DNA of 64,000 nucleotides, taken from positions 372,001-436,000 of the forward strand of contig CBDFNJ010000002.1 in the NCBI GenBank assembly GCA_965250115.1. The letters run 5' to 3'. The position numbers were made by a program, and so were the translations under genes. The notes under the pieces were generated by a model that searched no databases, was not told the DNA's origin, and worked only from the letters and a program-made list of their open reading frames with translations. The DNA is from CBDFHB01 sp965250115. GTDB lineage: Bacteria; Acidobacteriota; Vicinamibacteria; Marinacidobacterales; SMYC01. Positions 26,701 through 36,109 of this stretch are shown piece by piece. Every line of letters begins with the position of its first letter. Positions within the stretch are counted from its first letter, which is position 1.

Positions 26701-27629
26701 CTCCGCCGAGTTCCTCTTGCGTGCGTTGCATGACGAAGAAGACGATCATTTTCTCGGGGAGATCGCGAACACTCTCTATCAGATGACGGGAAGCGTGCTT
26801 CAGTTCGCAGACTTCTCGCTCGCGAGCCGAATCTTCGGGGAGCTTCGCGAGAGGCAGCACTCGCTCATGAAGTCGACAACCTTGACAGGGCGCGGTCTCG
26901 CGGTCTTGAATCGCAAGCTCGATTCCTCGACGAGATCCCTCTTGATGGAAGAGCTCCGATCGCTTGACCCGAGTCGTCAAGAGCAGTCCGCGCTGGTGCT
27001 CGAGAGCATGGGAAAGCCCGCGATCCCGCTCCTGATGGAAGTCATCAAGCAAGAGAAGGATTTCAGGACTCGACACCTCGCGGCGGGACTTCTCGCAAAA
27101 ATGGGACGCGAGGCCGCCGAGCGGATCAAACGAGAGGTCGTGCTCGAAGTCACGTCGGAACAACGCTTCCGTCTCCTGGAGGTGGTCGACGTCGTCACAC
27201 ACGACCTGAAGACGGAGCTCGCCTTCTGTCTTTCCGACGTGAATCCGAAAGTACGGCGTGCCGCGTTCCGCCTCTCGGAGCGTCTCAACGATAAACAAGT
27301 GCTGGAGCTCCTCGTTGATTTTGCCGGACATCAGGATATCGGAGTCGCTAAGGGCGCCATTCGCAGCCTCGCCAATTTGCACTCACCTCATGCCGTGGGC
27401 GCACTCGTCTCGGCGCTCGAGGTATCGAAAGATCCCGAAAGGTCGATCGCCTGCGCCCAGGCTTTGGCTCAACTCGGAGACGCCGTTGCGGTGCCCGCTC
27501 TCGAGCGTGTGCTCTCGGCCCGGAAGTTCCCTCTCTTCGGAGCCAAGCGCTGGGACGATCAAGTTCGAGCGACGGCCGCCTTCGCCCTGCGGAACGTGTC
27601 AACGACTTTGAGACACCCGCAGGCTGCAT

Positions 27630-28832
27630 TTAGTGAGCCTCGATCAGTGAAGGACGGGGCGTGAGCGCGGTGCGGTCGCGATTGGGTTCCGACGCGATCG
27701 CGTCCGGATAGCTTGAATCCGGGGGTAGCTCAGGTACGGGGCGCCCCGAGAAAGTGGCTCCTAGGGCCTCCTGTGGCGTCGTTTTCTCGGGCGGCGGGCT
27801 GGTCCAGACCTGACGAGGCAAAACCGGAGGTTGAGGTGTTCCGTGCACGAAGCGCTCGGGGTGAGCCCGATGAGCTTCGAGAAGGACCTGGCGCCGGGCG
27901 GCGTTGAGCTCGTCGGCGCGACCGTAGTGAACGGCGGCCGGCGTCATGAGCCCCAGTCCCGAGTGCCGGTGCGCGTTGTTGTAGTAGTCGAAGAAACCGC
28001 CGCAGAACAGGCGGCCGTCTTCCAGACAGCCAAAGCGGCTTGGGAATTCAGGGCAATACTTCATCGTCTTGAACTGGGACTCGGAGTAGGGATTATCGTT
28101 CGAGACGTACGGCCGCGAGTGCGTCTTGGTTATGCCGAGGTCGGCCAGGAGCAAGGCGACGGACTTGCTTCGCATCGAGCTGCCGCGGTCTGCGTGGATG
28201 GTGAGCTGGTCGGCTTCGATGTTCTGCTTGAGGCAGCTCTCGCTGATGAGACGACGGGCGAGCTCGGCGCTTTCTCGCCGAGCCAACATCCACCCGGTCA
28301 CGTACCGGGAGAAGATGTCGAGAATCACGTAGAGGTAAAAGTAGGTCCACTTGACCGGGCCGCGCAGCTTCGTTATGTCCCACGACCAAACCTGGTTCGG
28401 CGCTTCCGCCACGAGCTCCGGCTTCTGATAGTTCGGATGCCGCAGCTGGTTCCGGCGCTCACGCACCTCTCCGTGCTCCGACAGAATCCGGTACATCGTG
28501 CGGATCGAACAGTGGTAGATTCCCTCGTCCAGAAGCGTGGCCCACACCTGGGCCGGCGCCTTGTCGACGAACCGTTCGCAATGCAATGCACTGAGGACCC
28601 TCTCGCGCTCGGTCGTGTCGAGGGCTCGCTGCGGCCGAGGACGGCGCTTCGGCTTGGACGTCACCGGTCGGCGTCGACGATACAACGTGGAACGAGACAC
28701 GCCCAGCGCCTCGCAAGCTTCCGCCGTTTGTCCAATCCGACCCGCCAGCTCCTCGGCCGCCACGATCAATCGTTCTCGTCGTCGTCGATCGGGTTCAGGG
28801 AGATCCCCAGGAGCTCGGAGGCTTTTTTTTGG
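27630..28832 (-). CDS. IS3-family transposase OrfB (DDE integrase domain), copy 2
   Basis: Same frame structure as copy 1, with catalytic Asp in WSWDITKLRG, Asp in IHADRGSSM and Glu in PYSESQFKTMKY. Small differences from copy 1 include QVWTSPPPEK for QVWINPPPEK and GRPVPELPP for GRPIPELPP. The frame is open upstream to 28988, overlapping OrfA. Confidence 0.88.
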   Translation of the reverse strand, partial: PKKSLRAPGDLPEPDRRRRERLIVAAEELAGRIGQTAEACEALGVSRSTLYRRRRPVTSKPKRRPRPQRALDTTERERVLSALHCERFVDKAPAQVWATLLDEGIYHCSIRTMYRILSEHGEVRERRNQLRHPNYQKPELVAEAPNQVWSWDITKLRGPVKWTYFYLYVILDIFSRYVTGWMLARRESAELARRLISESCLKQNIEADQLTIHADRGSSMRSKSVALLLADLGITKTHSRPYVSNDNPYSESQFKTMKYCPEFPSRFGCLEDGRLFCGGFFDYYNNAHRHSGLGLMTPAAVHYGRADELNAARRQVLLEAHRAHPERFVHGTPQPPVLPRQVWTSPPPEKTTPQEALGATFSGRPVPELPPDSSYPDAIASEPNRDRTALTPRPSLIEAH

Positions 28833-29236
28833 ATCTCTAGCATCGTTTCCACCCGAGCCAGCCGGTGCTGGAGTCGGGCGTTCTCGCGCTCGAGCTCCTT
28901 GATCCGTGGAGCCTCTGCCTTCGCCTTCCGACCTCGCTTTCTCGACGTCAATCCCGCCTTGGCGATCTCGTCCCGTTGCCGACGCCAACTCGATAGATGC
29001 GACGAGTACAGTCCCTCGCGACGTAGAAGCGCCGCCACATCACCGTCACCCTTGCAGGCGTCCGCCTCGCGAACGATCCGCAGCTTGTATTCAGCGCTGA
29101 AACGTCGGCGCTTCGCTTTCTCACTCACTTCGGGATCGCGGACCCCCGCCGCAGCACCACGGTCGGCGAGATCTCCAGTCGCCCTACGGGCTCCTTCCGA
29201 CCCCGCCGACGTCATTCTCTCAATCAACGTACTCAT
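28766..29236 (-). CDS. IS3-family transposase OrfA, copy 2
   Basis: 156 aa, differing from copy 1 only at a couple of residues (LQHRLARVET for LQRRLARVET, GISLNPID for GIPLNPID). It has the same helix-turn-helix, leucine-zipper coil and A8 slippery run (28830-28823). Confidence 0.85.
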   Translation of the reverse strand: MSTLIERMTSAGSEGARRATGDLADRGAAAGVRDPEVSEKAKRRRFSAEYKLRIVREADACKGDGDVAALLRREGLYSSHLSSWRRQRDEIAKAGLTSRKRGRKAKAEAPRIKELERENARLQHRLARVETMLEIQKKASELLGISLNPIDDDEND

Positions 29237-29494
29237 CTATGATCCTCCTCCGCCCGCGACACTAATTTCAAGGAGCGGATTGTCTCAAGGATGTTGGCAC
29301 AGAGGGCTGGCTCAAATCGGTGGCAACCGGGCCAAAGCCGTCCTCGCCAAAGTCGCCGATGACGCGGACCCGCGTATCCGGCAGATTGCGGCCTCCGGTG
29401 TGACGGACAAGGCACGTCAACCGTTCGCCCTCGAAGAGCCTGACAAAGACGAAACGCGTAGCGACGACGAAGGCGAAGACGTCGCCTGACTGAG

Positions 29495-29602
29495 TGGGGT
29501 CAGTCCTGAACTTCTGGCATCTTTCTGAAAACCCCTTTCCTTTCAGGCCGTTGCAAGACTAACCACTTGGGAAAGAAGTCAAGTAGTTCAGGACTGACCC
29601 CA
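29495..29602. repeat. palindromic MITE/REP-like element with 18-22 base terminal inverted repeats
   Basis: TGGGGTCAGTCCTGAACT at 29495 is repeated inverted at the other end (AGTTCAGGACTGACCCCA, ending at 29602), enclosing about 70 bases. It lies 6 bases after the stop of the HEAT-repeat gene. The same end sequence occurs alone at 46889. Related GGGGTCAG-type palindromes are often mobilised by REP-associated tyrosine transposases; none is encoded in the window. Confidence 0.8.
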
Positions 29603-29743
29603 AGCGCGTCTGATCTGAGCCTACCGACCGAAAGGCCTAGCTGAGAAAACCGGCGCCCAGCGGCGGAGCTGCAATGCTTCCGTTTTGACAGATCGCGATT
29701 CGTCATGATACGAATCGCACAAGTCGGAGGGGGCACGGAGAAC

Positions 29744-32729
29744 ATGGGGATCGAGCTGTCCCGGCGTCAGGTTTTTTCAGACCGGCGCCGCGGCTCTTGC
29801 GACGACGGCATTCGGCTTTGATCTGGGTGCCGCGACGCTCCGCGCCCGCGAGCTCAAGATCGCGCGCACGACACAAACGAAGAGCGTTTGCCCCTATTGT
29901 GCCGTCGGCTGCAGCGTCGTCATCCACACCCTTGGCGATGCCGCTCAGAACGTGAAGCCGAGCGTCGTTCACATCGAAGGCGATACGGACAGCCCGATCA
30001 ACCGAGGAACGCTCTGCTCGAAGGGCATCTCGCTCAAACAATACGTCGACAACGACCGCTGGCTCACCAAACCTCTCTATCGTGCTCCGGGCGCGAGCGC
30101 CTGGAAGCCCATCTCGTGGGACGAAGCCATCCGTCGCATGGCGCGCCGCATCAAGGACACACGCGACGCCGGATTCGAGGAAGAAGACGCCGCCGGCCGG
30201 ACGGTGAATCGACTGGAGAACCTGGCGCTCATCGGCGGCTGCACCGACACGAACGAGATCAACTTTCTGCTGGGAAAGTTTCGCTTCGGTCTCGGCATTC
30301 TCACCTACGAGAATCAAGCCCGGCTTTGACACGGCCCCACGGTGGCCAGTCTGGCCGCCACCTTCGGCCGAGGGGCCATGACCAACGGTTGGACCGACGT
30401 TGCCAATGCCGATGTCATCCTCGTCATGGGAGGCAACCCCGCGGAAAACCATCCGGTGGGTTTTCGCTTCGCTATGGAGGCTCGAAGGCGGCGCAGAGCA
30501 AAGCTCGTCTGCATCGATCCGCGGTTCAACCGAACGGCTGCCGTTGCGGATGCCTACGTGCCGATCCGGGCGGTTTCATCCACTACACGCTCGACAAGGG
30601 CCTCCATCACGCGGACTACGTCAAGCAGCACACCAATGCGGCCTTCGTCGTTTCCGAAGGCTTCGATTTCGAGGGCGGCCTCTTTTCGGGATGGGACGCC
30701 TCGACGAGGAGCTACGACAAATCGACGTGGCAGTACGAGCGCGACGCGCGCGGTTTTGCGCGGGTCGATGAGAGCCTCGAGCACCCGCGGTCGGTGTTTC
30801 GACTCTTGAGGAAGCACTACGCTCGCTATACGCCGGCGCAAGTCGCGTCGATTTGCGGATGCACGTCTGCCGAGTTCGAACGGGCTGCCGAGATCATCTG
30901 CTCGACGGGGCGGGCAGGCCGCTCCGGCACCATCCTCTACGCGCTCGGTTGGACGCAGCACTCCCACTCGGTTCAGCTCATCCACGCCGCGGCGATGCTG
31001 CAGCTTCTGCTCGGGAACATCGGGATGCCCGGGGGTGGTGTCAACGCGCAGAGAGGGCATTCGAACATCCAGGGGGCGACCGACATGGGTGCCTGGAACA
31101 TGCTCCCGGGCTACGTCAAGGTGCCGCGTACCGAGTGGCAGGGACTTTCGGACTACCTTCGAGGCCAACTCGCCGAAACCGCTTCGACCGAACGCTCTCA
31201 ACTACTGGAGCAACACGGGCAAGTTTCTCGTGAGCCTGCTCAAGTCCTACTACGGCACGAAGGCAACCCCGTCGAACGACTTCGGTTACGACAATCTACC
31301 GAAAATCGGCGAGGGCAAAAACTACGGCTGGGGGTTCTTCTTCGATCGCATGAACGAGGTCGAGATCGAGGGTCTGATCTCCTTCGGCATGAATCCGGTC
31401 GCCAACGGTCCCAATTCCTCGAAGATGCTTTCGGCACTCGCGAAGCTGAAATGGCTCATGGTCGTCGAGAACTTCGAGACCGAGACCGCCGCGTTTTGGA
31501 AAGCGCGGGAGCTCGCCGACTATCCGAACGCGGCCGCAGCCCCCGACATCGATACCGAGGTCTTCTTGCTACCGGCCGCTTGCTTTGCCGAGAAAGACGG
31601 CACCTTCGTGAACTCCTCACGCTGGCTTCAATGGAAGAACAAAGCGCTCCCGCCGCCGGGCCAAGCCAAAGCCGACCAGGAGATCATCGTGCGGCTCTTC
31701 CTCGCCGTGCGAAAGCTCTACGAGGAAGAGGGAGGCGCTGCTCCCGATCCTCTCTTGTCTGTCACCTGGGACTACGGGAATCCCGTCTCTCCGGATCTCG
31801 AAGAAGTCGCCCGCGAGGTCAACGGACAGGACATTGCGACCGGACGCCAGCTCTCCGGCTTCTCTGAGCTGAAAGACGATGGCTCTACGCGATGCGGCAA
31901 CTGGCTCTACTCCGGCTCGTATACCGAGGCGGGAAACTTGATGGCGCGTCGCGGTCAGGAGGATCCGACCGGTCTCGGACTCTATTCCAATTGGAGCTGG
32001 AGCTGGCCGGCAAATCGTCGCATCCTTTATAATCGTGCCTCCGCCGACGCGAACGGCACGCCCTGGGACGATACCCGGGCACCGATGCGCTTTCGAGACG
32101 GCCGCTACGAAGGCGACGTACCCGATTACAAGTCCGACGCGCCGCCCGACGCCTTGGGCTCCTTCATCATGCTTCCCGAGTGGGTGGCGAAGCTCTTCGC
32201 GTCCGACTTCGTCGAAGGCCCCTTTCCGGAGCACTACGAGCCGGCCGAGTCCCCCGTCGATAACGCCATGCATCCGGCGGTCGGCAGCAACCCACTTGCG
32301 ACGGTGTTTCACGGCGCGCTCGATCCCCTTGGAACCGCGGAGCAATACCCCTACGTCGCACTGACCTATCGCCTCACGGAGCACTTTCACTTTTGGACGA
32401 AGCACGTGAGCACCAACTCGCTCCTACAGTCGACCTTCTTCGTAGAAGTCCCCGAAGCCCTTGCGCGAGAGAAGAACCTTCGCTCCGGAGATCTCGTCCG
32501 GGTCACTTCGGCACGGGGCGTCGTCGAGGGCCCGGCCATGGTCACGAAGCGCATTCGACCCCTCACGGTCTCGGGTCGCACTGTCTATCAGGTCGGCCTC
32601 CCGATCCATTGGGGATTTCTCGGACGTGTAAAAGGCCCGCTCGTCAACAATTTGACTCCGTCCGTTCTCGACCCGAACTCCGGCACTCCCGAGTACAAGG
32701 GATTCCTCGTCAATATGGAGAAGATCTGA
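29744..32729 (+). pseudogene. fdoG: formate dehydrogenase major subunit (selenocysteine, Tat-exported), three frame breaks
   Basis: Closely follows FdnG/FdoG along its length. Start ATG 29744 after GGAG; Tat signal SRRQ then FFQTGAAALATTAFG, but the two pieces are in different frames (break at 29771-29777, T6 run). The [4Fe-4S] site CPYCAVGCS is present. UGA at 30327-30329 lies in NQARL-Sec-HGPTVASLA, the active-site selenocysteine, followed by a SECIS hairpin. A second break at about 30566-30573 removes roughly eight residues (after DAYVPIR, before GGFIHYTLDKG). A third, one extra T at 31158-31159, separates SDYL from EANSPKPLRPN. The remainder to 32729 is intact. The enzyme oxidises formate with a molybdopterin cofactor at the periplasmic face. 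Decay or assembly error both remain possible. Confidence 0.88.
30341..30359 (+). promoter_or_regulatory. bacterial SECIS hairpin for selenocysteine insertion
   Basis: Stem GGTGGCC/GGCCGCC (one wobble) with loop AGTCT starts 11 bases after the UGA, inside the coding sequence. Its place and G-U-C-U loop resemble the SECIS of enterobacterial formate dehydrogenase genes recognised by SelB. Implies selABCD genes elsewhere in the genome. Confidence 0.7.
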
Positions 32730-32736
32730 GCGAGTC

Positions 32737-33516
32737 ATGACCATCGTTGCCAAGCTGATCGACACCACGACGTGCATTGGATGCAAGGCTTGCGAGGCCG
32801 CGTGCCAGGAGTGGAACGACCAGGGTTTGACTGTGGGAACCTATGACGGCTCCTACCAGACGCTTCCCGACCTTCAGTTCGACTTCTGGAATCTCATCAA
32901 GTTCAACGAAGTCGAGCACGACGATTACGGCTTCGCGTGGAACATGGCGAAGTACCAGTGCATGCACTGCGTCGATGCCGGATGTCTCGAAGCCTGTCCC
33001 GCGCCCGGCGCGATCTTCCGCTGGGAGAACGGCACCGTCGACTTCGACCACGACAAGTGTATCGGATGCGGCTATTGCATCACCGGTTGCCCTTTCGACG
33101 TGCCCAAGCTCAGCCCGATCACCCAGAAAGTCTACAAGTGCAATCTCTGTTCGGATCGCACCGCTGTCGGCCTCGAGCCCGCGTGCATCAAGGCTTGTCC
33201 CACCAACTGTCTGACTTTTGGCGCACGGGACGATCTCGTCCAGATTGCATCCGACCGAGTCGAGGAGCTCCACGAGGTTGGAAAGCAACATGCTGGTGTC
33301 TACAACCCCGAGGGTGTCTCGGGAACGAACGTGATCTATGTGCTCGGCGACGCTTCCGACCCCGAGAGCTACGGTCTTCCGAGAGCGCCCACAATTCCGT
33401 GGACGGTGCGTGCCTGGAAGGGGCCCGCAAAGTGGTTCGGTAACGCACTCTTCATCGGCGGCATTCTCGGAACGCTGGTTCACTACCTTCGCTTCGGTCC
33501 CAAGACCCATGACTAG
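32737..33516 (+). CDS. fdoH: formate dehydrogenase iron-sulfur (beta) subunit
   Basis: 259 aa. Four [4Fe-4S] cysteine motifs are present: CIGCKACEAACQ near the N-terminus, CMHCVDAGCLEACP, CIGCGYCITGCP and CNLCSDR...CIKACP. A C-terminal hydrophobic segment (WFGNALFIGGILGTLVHYL) anchors it in the membrane, as in FdnH/FdoH. It carries electrons from the alpha subunit to the cytochrome b subunit. It starts 7 bases after the alpha stop and overlaps the gamma gene by 8 bases. The frame is intact, in contrast to the alpha gene. Confidence 0.95.
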   Translation: MTIVAKLIDTTTCIGCKACEAACQEWNDQGLTVGTYDGSYQTLPDLQFDFWNLIKFNEVEHDDYGFAWNMAKYQCMHCVDAGCLEACPAPGAIFRWENGTVDFDHDKCIGCGYCITGCPFDVPKLSPITQKVYKCNLCSDRTAVGLEPACIKACPTNCLTFGARDDLVQIASDRVEELHEVGKQHAGVYNPEGVSGTNVIYVLGDASDPESYGLPRAPTIPWTVRAWKGPAKWFGNALFIGGILGTLVHYLRFGPKTHD

Positions 33517-34117
33517 ACTCGAGCGATTTTCCTTCAGTGAGCGGGTCGCGCATTGGATGACGGCCTTGTCCTTCCTTTATGCGGCACTCACCGGTCTGTC
33601 CCTGTGGTCGCATCGTCTCTATTGGCTCGCCTCCGTATTCGGAGGCGGCGAGACCGTGCGGCGCTGGCACCCGTGGGGCGGTATCGTTTTCGCATTGGCC
33701 CTCGGTGTCTTGTTCCGCAACTGGGCGCGAGAGATGAAGCTCGACGCGGACGATCGTCGCTGGCTCCGGAAGGCCCATCGCTACGCCGTGCATGACGAGC
33801 GGGGACTACCCGAGGCGGGTCGCTTCAACGCCGGCCAGAAGACCCTCTTTTGGTTCCAAACGATTGTCACCCTCGCGCTCTTTGTGAGCGGCGTCGTACT
33901 CTGGTGGCCCAAGGCGACGGCCCGCGGCTTGCGGCTGGCATCCGTCCTCGTCCACCCGGTCGCGGCGTCACTCTCAATCGCCGGCATCATTCTCCACATT
34001 TATATGGGAACGGCCGCCGTACCGGGCGCCTTTCGCGGCATGCTTCACGGTTGGGTGGCACCCGAGTGGGCTCGGTCGCATCATCCCAAGTGGTTTCGGC
34101 AAATCGGCAAGAGCTGA
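33509..34117 (+). CDS. fdoI: formate dehydrogenase cytochrome b556 (gamma) subunit
   Basis: 202 aa, four hydrophobic helices (about 15-38, 52-70, 112-132, 148-168). Conserved haem-ligand His candidates are H15 in RVAHWMT, H54 in RRWHPWGG, H147 in VLVHPVAA and H161 in IILHIYMG. It passes electrons from FdoH to quinone. The frame is open upstream to 33338, but ATG 33509 starts the family N-terminus RLERFSFSERVAHW and overlaps the beta stop. Length is close to the usual 210. Confidence 0.93.
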   Translation: MTRLERFSFSERVAHWMTALSFLYAALTGLSLWSHRLYWLASVFGGGETVRRWHPWGGIVFALALGVLFRNWAREMKLDADDRRWLRKAHRYAVHDERGLPEAGRFNAGQKTLFWFQTIVTLALFVSGVVLWWPKATARGLRLASVLVHPVAASLSIAGIILHIYMGTAAVPGAFRGMLHGWVAPEWARSHHPKWFRQIGKS

Positions 34118-34130
34118 GCTATGTTGGGAG

Positions 34131-34556
34131 ATGCGAAATCACCTGGTTAGTACATCGAGATTCGTAGCTCCCGCACTTCTAGGTTTCCTTCTGGCCTGCG
34201 GCGACGGGTCGCCCTCCGCTCCCGATCCCCCGCGACCGGCGGCCGACGCCAATCTGGCGGTATTCACCGACGGCCAGGGCTTCGAGACGACGGACGTACG
34301 CGACGTCGATGGCGAGGTGGTGCGCTTCGACCTCGACTCGGGCTCCCTGGTCTGGGCCGCGAGCGGAGAGGCCTTTCCAGACTGGGTTGTCGAAGGGAAC
34401 TTCCTGGGAGCGAGCCAGACCTATCGAGTTCGTTTCGGAAACGACGGAGACGTGCGTCGAGCCTACTTCACGGAGACGGGCCGAGGGACGATCTGCGACC
34501 TTGCCATTTCAGGCGGTCTCCTCCAGATCGCTCCGACCAATATCTTGCCACCCTAA
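34131..34556 (+). CDS. predicted lipoprotein, function unknown
   Basis: 141 aa. The N-terminus has a basic start, a hydrophobic core and the lipobox LLAC (PALLGFLLACGDGSPSAPD), followed by a Pro/Ala linker, so it is likely a secreted lipoprotein. The rest (LAVFTDGQGFETTDVRDVDG, GEAFPDWVVEGNFLG) is not recognised. ATG 34131 has GGGAG 3 bases upstream; the alternative ATG at 34121 is not in this frame. It lies 13 bases after the FDH gamma gene, so it could be co-transcribed with it. Confidence 0.7.
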   Translation: MRNHLVSTSRFVAPALLGFLLACGDGSPSAPDPPRPAADANLAVFTDGQGFETTDVRDVDGEVVRFDLDSGSLVWAASGEAFPDWVVEGNFLGASQTYRVRFGNDGDVRRAYFTETGRGTICDLAISGGLLQIAPTNILPP

Positions 34557-34617
34557 TCGTTTGACTCCGCGCAGCCCGAAGAGGACCTTTGAGCTGTCTG
34601 CCGCAGAAGGAATCCGT

Positions 34618-35394
34618 ATGATTGCTCGTCTGAGAGACTCGAACGTCATGCCTCTAGCATTGGCGTTGCAAGGGCTTCTGCTCAGCATCGCGACGCTATT
34701 TCTCGCCTCCGGATTGAGCCCGCTGGACGGAAGCTCGATCCGCGGAGGGTTCGGCGCCGCGAGGACCCAAGACGGACCGGTCGAGCAGGATCATCGAGTA
34801 GGCGGCTCCTCTATAGCGAGCTTGCCTCGAACGGGAGAGCTCCCTCGGGACCTGTTCCCACAGAGACTTCCCGTGCCCCGTCTACCCGAGCGAGAGGAGC
34901 CGAATCGGCCGCCACAGCCTGCTCCCGAGCCCGAGGGCTTCGACGGTGTGCCCGTTCCTGAGGGAAGAAAACTTGCGAGCCTGAGAGTGGCCGACATCGC
35001 TCTTGCCGGGCTCATTCCCACAAGCATGACCGTCCCGATTCCGGAAGCCCCCGATCGCCTCGATGGGCACTCGCTCACGGGCGCCTCGCGGGGTTGGCTC
35101 ACGGGAAGCTCGAGAGGTCGCGGGTCTCGGCCGGGACGAAACCCCGGTGGCCGTGGCGGTGGAGTTCGGGGAATCGGTGGAGCCGGCGGCTATTGCCCGA
35201 CGCCGACCGGCGCGGTTGGACGTCCCGTGGGCGGGCGCGGTCGCGGCGGGACCACGTCAGGCGGTTCCGGCGGAACCACGTCCGCGGGCTCCGGCAGCTC
35301 TGGGGGCACCAAAGGCACGCCCACCTCACGACCGGGCGGAAGCAAGAGCGGCGGAAGTGGCGGCTCCCGAGGCAAGGGCGGCAAAGGCAAGTAA
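34618..35394 (+). CDS. hypothetical membrane-anchored protein with Gly/Ser-rich tail
   Basis: 258 aa. A hydrophobic segment (LALALQGLLLSIATLFLASG, about 12-32) suggests a signal anchor. Then come a Pro-rich region (REEPNRPPQPAPEPEGFDG) and a low-complexity tail of Gly, Ser, Arg and Lys (about 165-258). The composition is biased, so similarity searches would be unreliable. The frame is open upstream to 34309, but ATG 34618 follows GAAGGAATCC. It stands between the lipoprotein gene and fdhE. No function proposed. Confidence 0.55.
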   Translation: MIARLRDSNVMPLALALQGLLLSIATLFLASGLSPLDGSSIRGGFGAARTQDGPVEQDHRVGGSSIASLPRTGELPRDLFPQRLPVPRLPEREEPNRPPQPAPEPEGFDGVPVPEGRKLASLRVADIALAGLIPTSMTVPIPEAPDRLDGHSLTGASRGWLTGSSRGRGSRPGRNPGGRGGGVRGIGGAGGYCPTPTGAVGRPVGGRGRGGTTSGGSGGTTSAGSGSSGGTKGTPTSRPGGSKSGGSGGSRGKGGKGK

Positions 35395-35401
35395 CATCCC
35401 G

Positions 35402-36106
35402 ATGGATTCGGGAGCGTTTCAGAAGTTTTGCCAGAAGCGTGCCGAGCGAGCCCGCAACCTTTGCGGCACCCGTGCTGAGGCCGCGGAGGCACTCACCTTT
35501 CTCGCGAAGGTTGCCGAGCTTCAGGCTTCGACGAGCCTATCGCTCGCTTCGCTAGTGGCTCTCCTCCGCTCGAACGGGCCGGTGCTGCTCCGGCGAGCGG
35601 TGGACGCGATGAACGAGGCCGCCGGCCGGGAGGCCATTGGGCGATATCGCTCTCGGGAAGACACCGGCTCACCGAGGAGCTTCTTCGCGCGAGTCCTCCT
35701 CCAGCCCGAGATGGCGCAGCGCGAGAACGCCGAATCCCTTTCCCACCCCGGACGGTGCCCCCGATGCGGACACCTTCCGCAACTCGGTTGCTTGCATGCC
35801 CTGGGCGATGGACGTCAGTTGAGCCTGCAGTGCTCGCTCTGCTTTTTCGAGTGGCCGCACCCTCGTGGACGCTGCGCCGCTTGCGGAGAGGAGCAACAGG
35901 ACAAAATCACCTTCTACGCGGCTTCGGAGATTCCCAACGTCGAGGTGCAGACTTGTAGCGAGTGTCGAGGCTACCTACATCTCGTCGACCCGACCCGCGA
36001 TGCGCAGGTCGTACCGGAAGTCGAAGAGGTGGGTGCCATCGCTCTCGACGTTTGGGCTCGCGGGAAGGGGTTTTCGAAGATTCAGCCGAATCTCGTCGGT
36101 ATCTGA
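35402..36106 (+). CDS. fdhE: formate dehydrogenase accessory protein FdhE
   Basis: 234 aa, short of the enterobacterial 309 but with the family signature of paired CxxC zinc/iron knuckles: CPRCGHLPQLGCL, CSLCFFEW, CAACGEE and CSECRGYLHLVD, followed by the acidic AIALDVWARGKGF end. FdhE is needed for maturation of Tat-exported formate dehydrogenases. It ends the FDH block, 8 bases after the Gly-rich gene. ATG 35402 is chosen because homology begins there. Its presence and intact frame suggest FDH was functional recently. Confidence 0.88.
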   Translation: MDSGAFQKFCQKRAERARNLCGTRAEAAEALTFLAKVAELQASTSLSLASLVALLRSNGPVLLRRAVDAMNEAAGREAIGRYRSREDTGSPRSFFARVLLQPEMAQRENAESLSHPGRCPRCGHLPQLGCLHALGDGRQLSLQCSLCFFEWPHPRGRCAACGEEQQDKITFYAASEIPNVEVQTCSECRGYLHLVDPTRDAQVVPEVEEVGAIALDVWARGKGFSKIQPNLVGI

Positions 36107-36109
36107 GAC

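Larger units (their letters stand above)
27590..29306 (-). mobile_element. IS3-family insertion sequence, copy 2
   Basis: 1717 bases, same orientation and nearly the same sequence as copy 1 at 19072. Ends are CGGAACG and AGAGGG, flanked by the 3-base duplication CTG (27587-27589 and 29307-29309). Excision rejoins the host HEAT-repeat frame. The two copies have different target duplications and each restores its own host gene, so they are separate insertions and not the arms of a composite transposon. Confidence 0.9.
21314..29489 (+). pseudogene. GGDEF - AAA/STAND-type ATPase - HEAT-repeat signalling protein, broken by intron, frameshift and IS
   Basis: Coding pieces: 21314-21792, 23808-27589 and 29310-29489. 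The first piece ends in a GGDEF first half (GELTGLHNRRFL, VDIDLFKAINDTYGHEAGDEAL, then RFRGD). After the intron it resumes with EFMVLLPNTEL and SIGVASARDD, giving an RGDEF-type active loop. Next is an ATPase with Walker A GTPGIGKST and Walker B LLIDDLQFVDE, a helical region, repeated SIQLYPPDSKP/NIKLYPLGSRP-like modules, and HEAT repeats to the end. Dropping one A from the A6 run at 24905-24910 restores DQKLVLSGQRW. The second IS splits the last repeats; removing it with one CTG joins AFAL to AQIGGN. The N-terminus upstream of about 21550 is not recognised, and the start is uncertain. Confidence 0.78.

Noticed and set aside
19072..29306. composite transposon bounded by the two IS3 copies
   Set aside because: Each copy has its own 3-base duplication and separately interrupts a host gene that is restored on excision.
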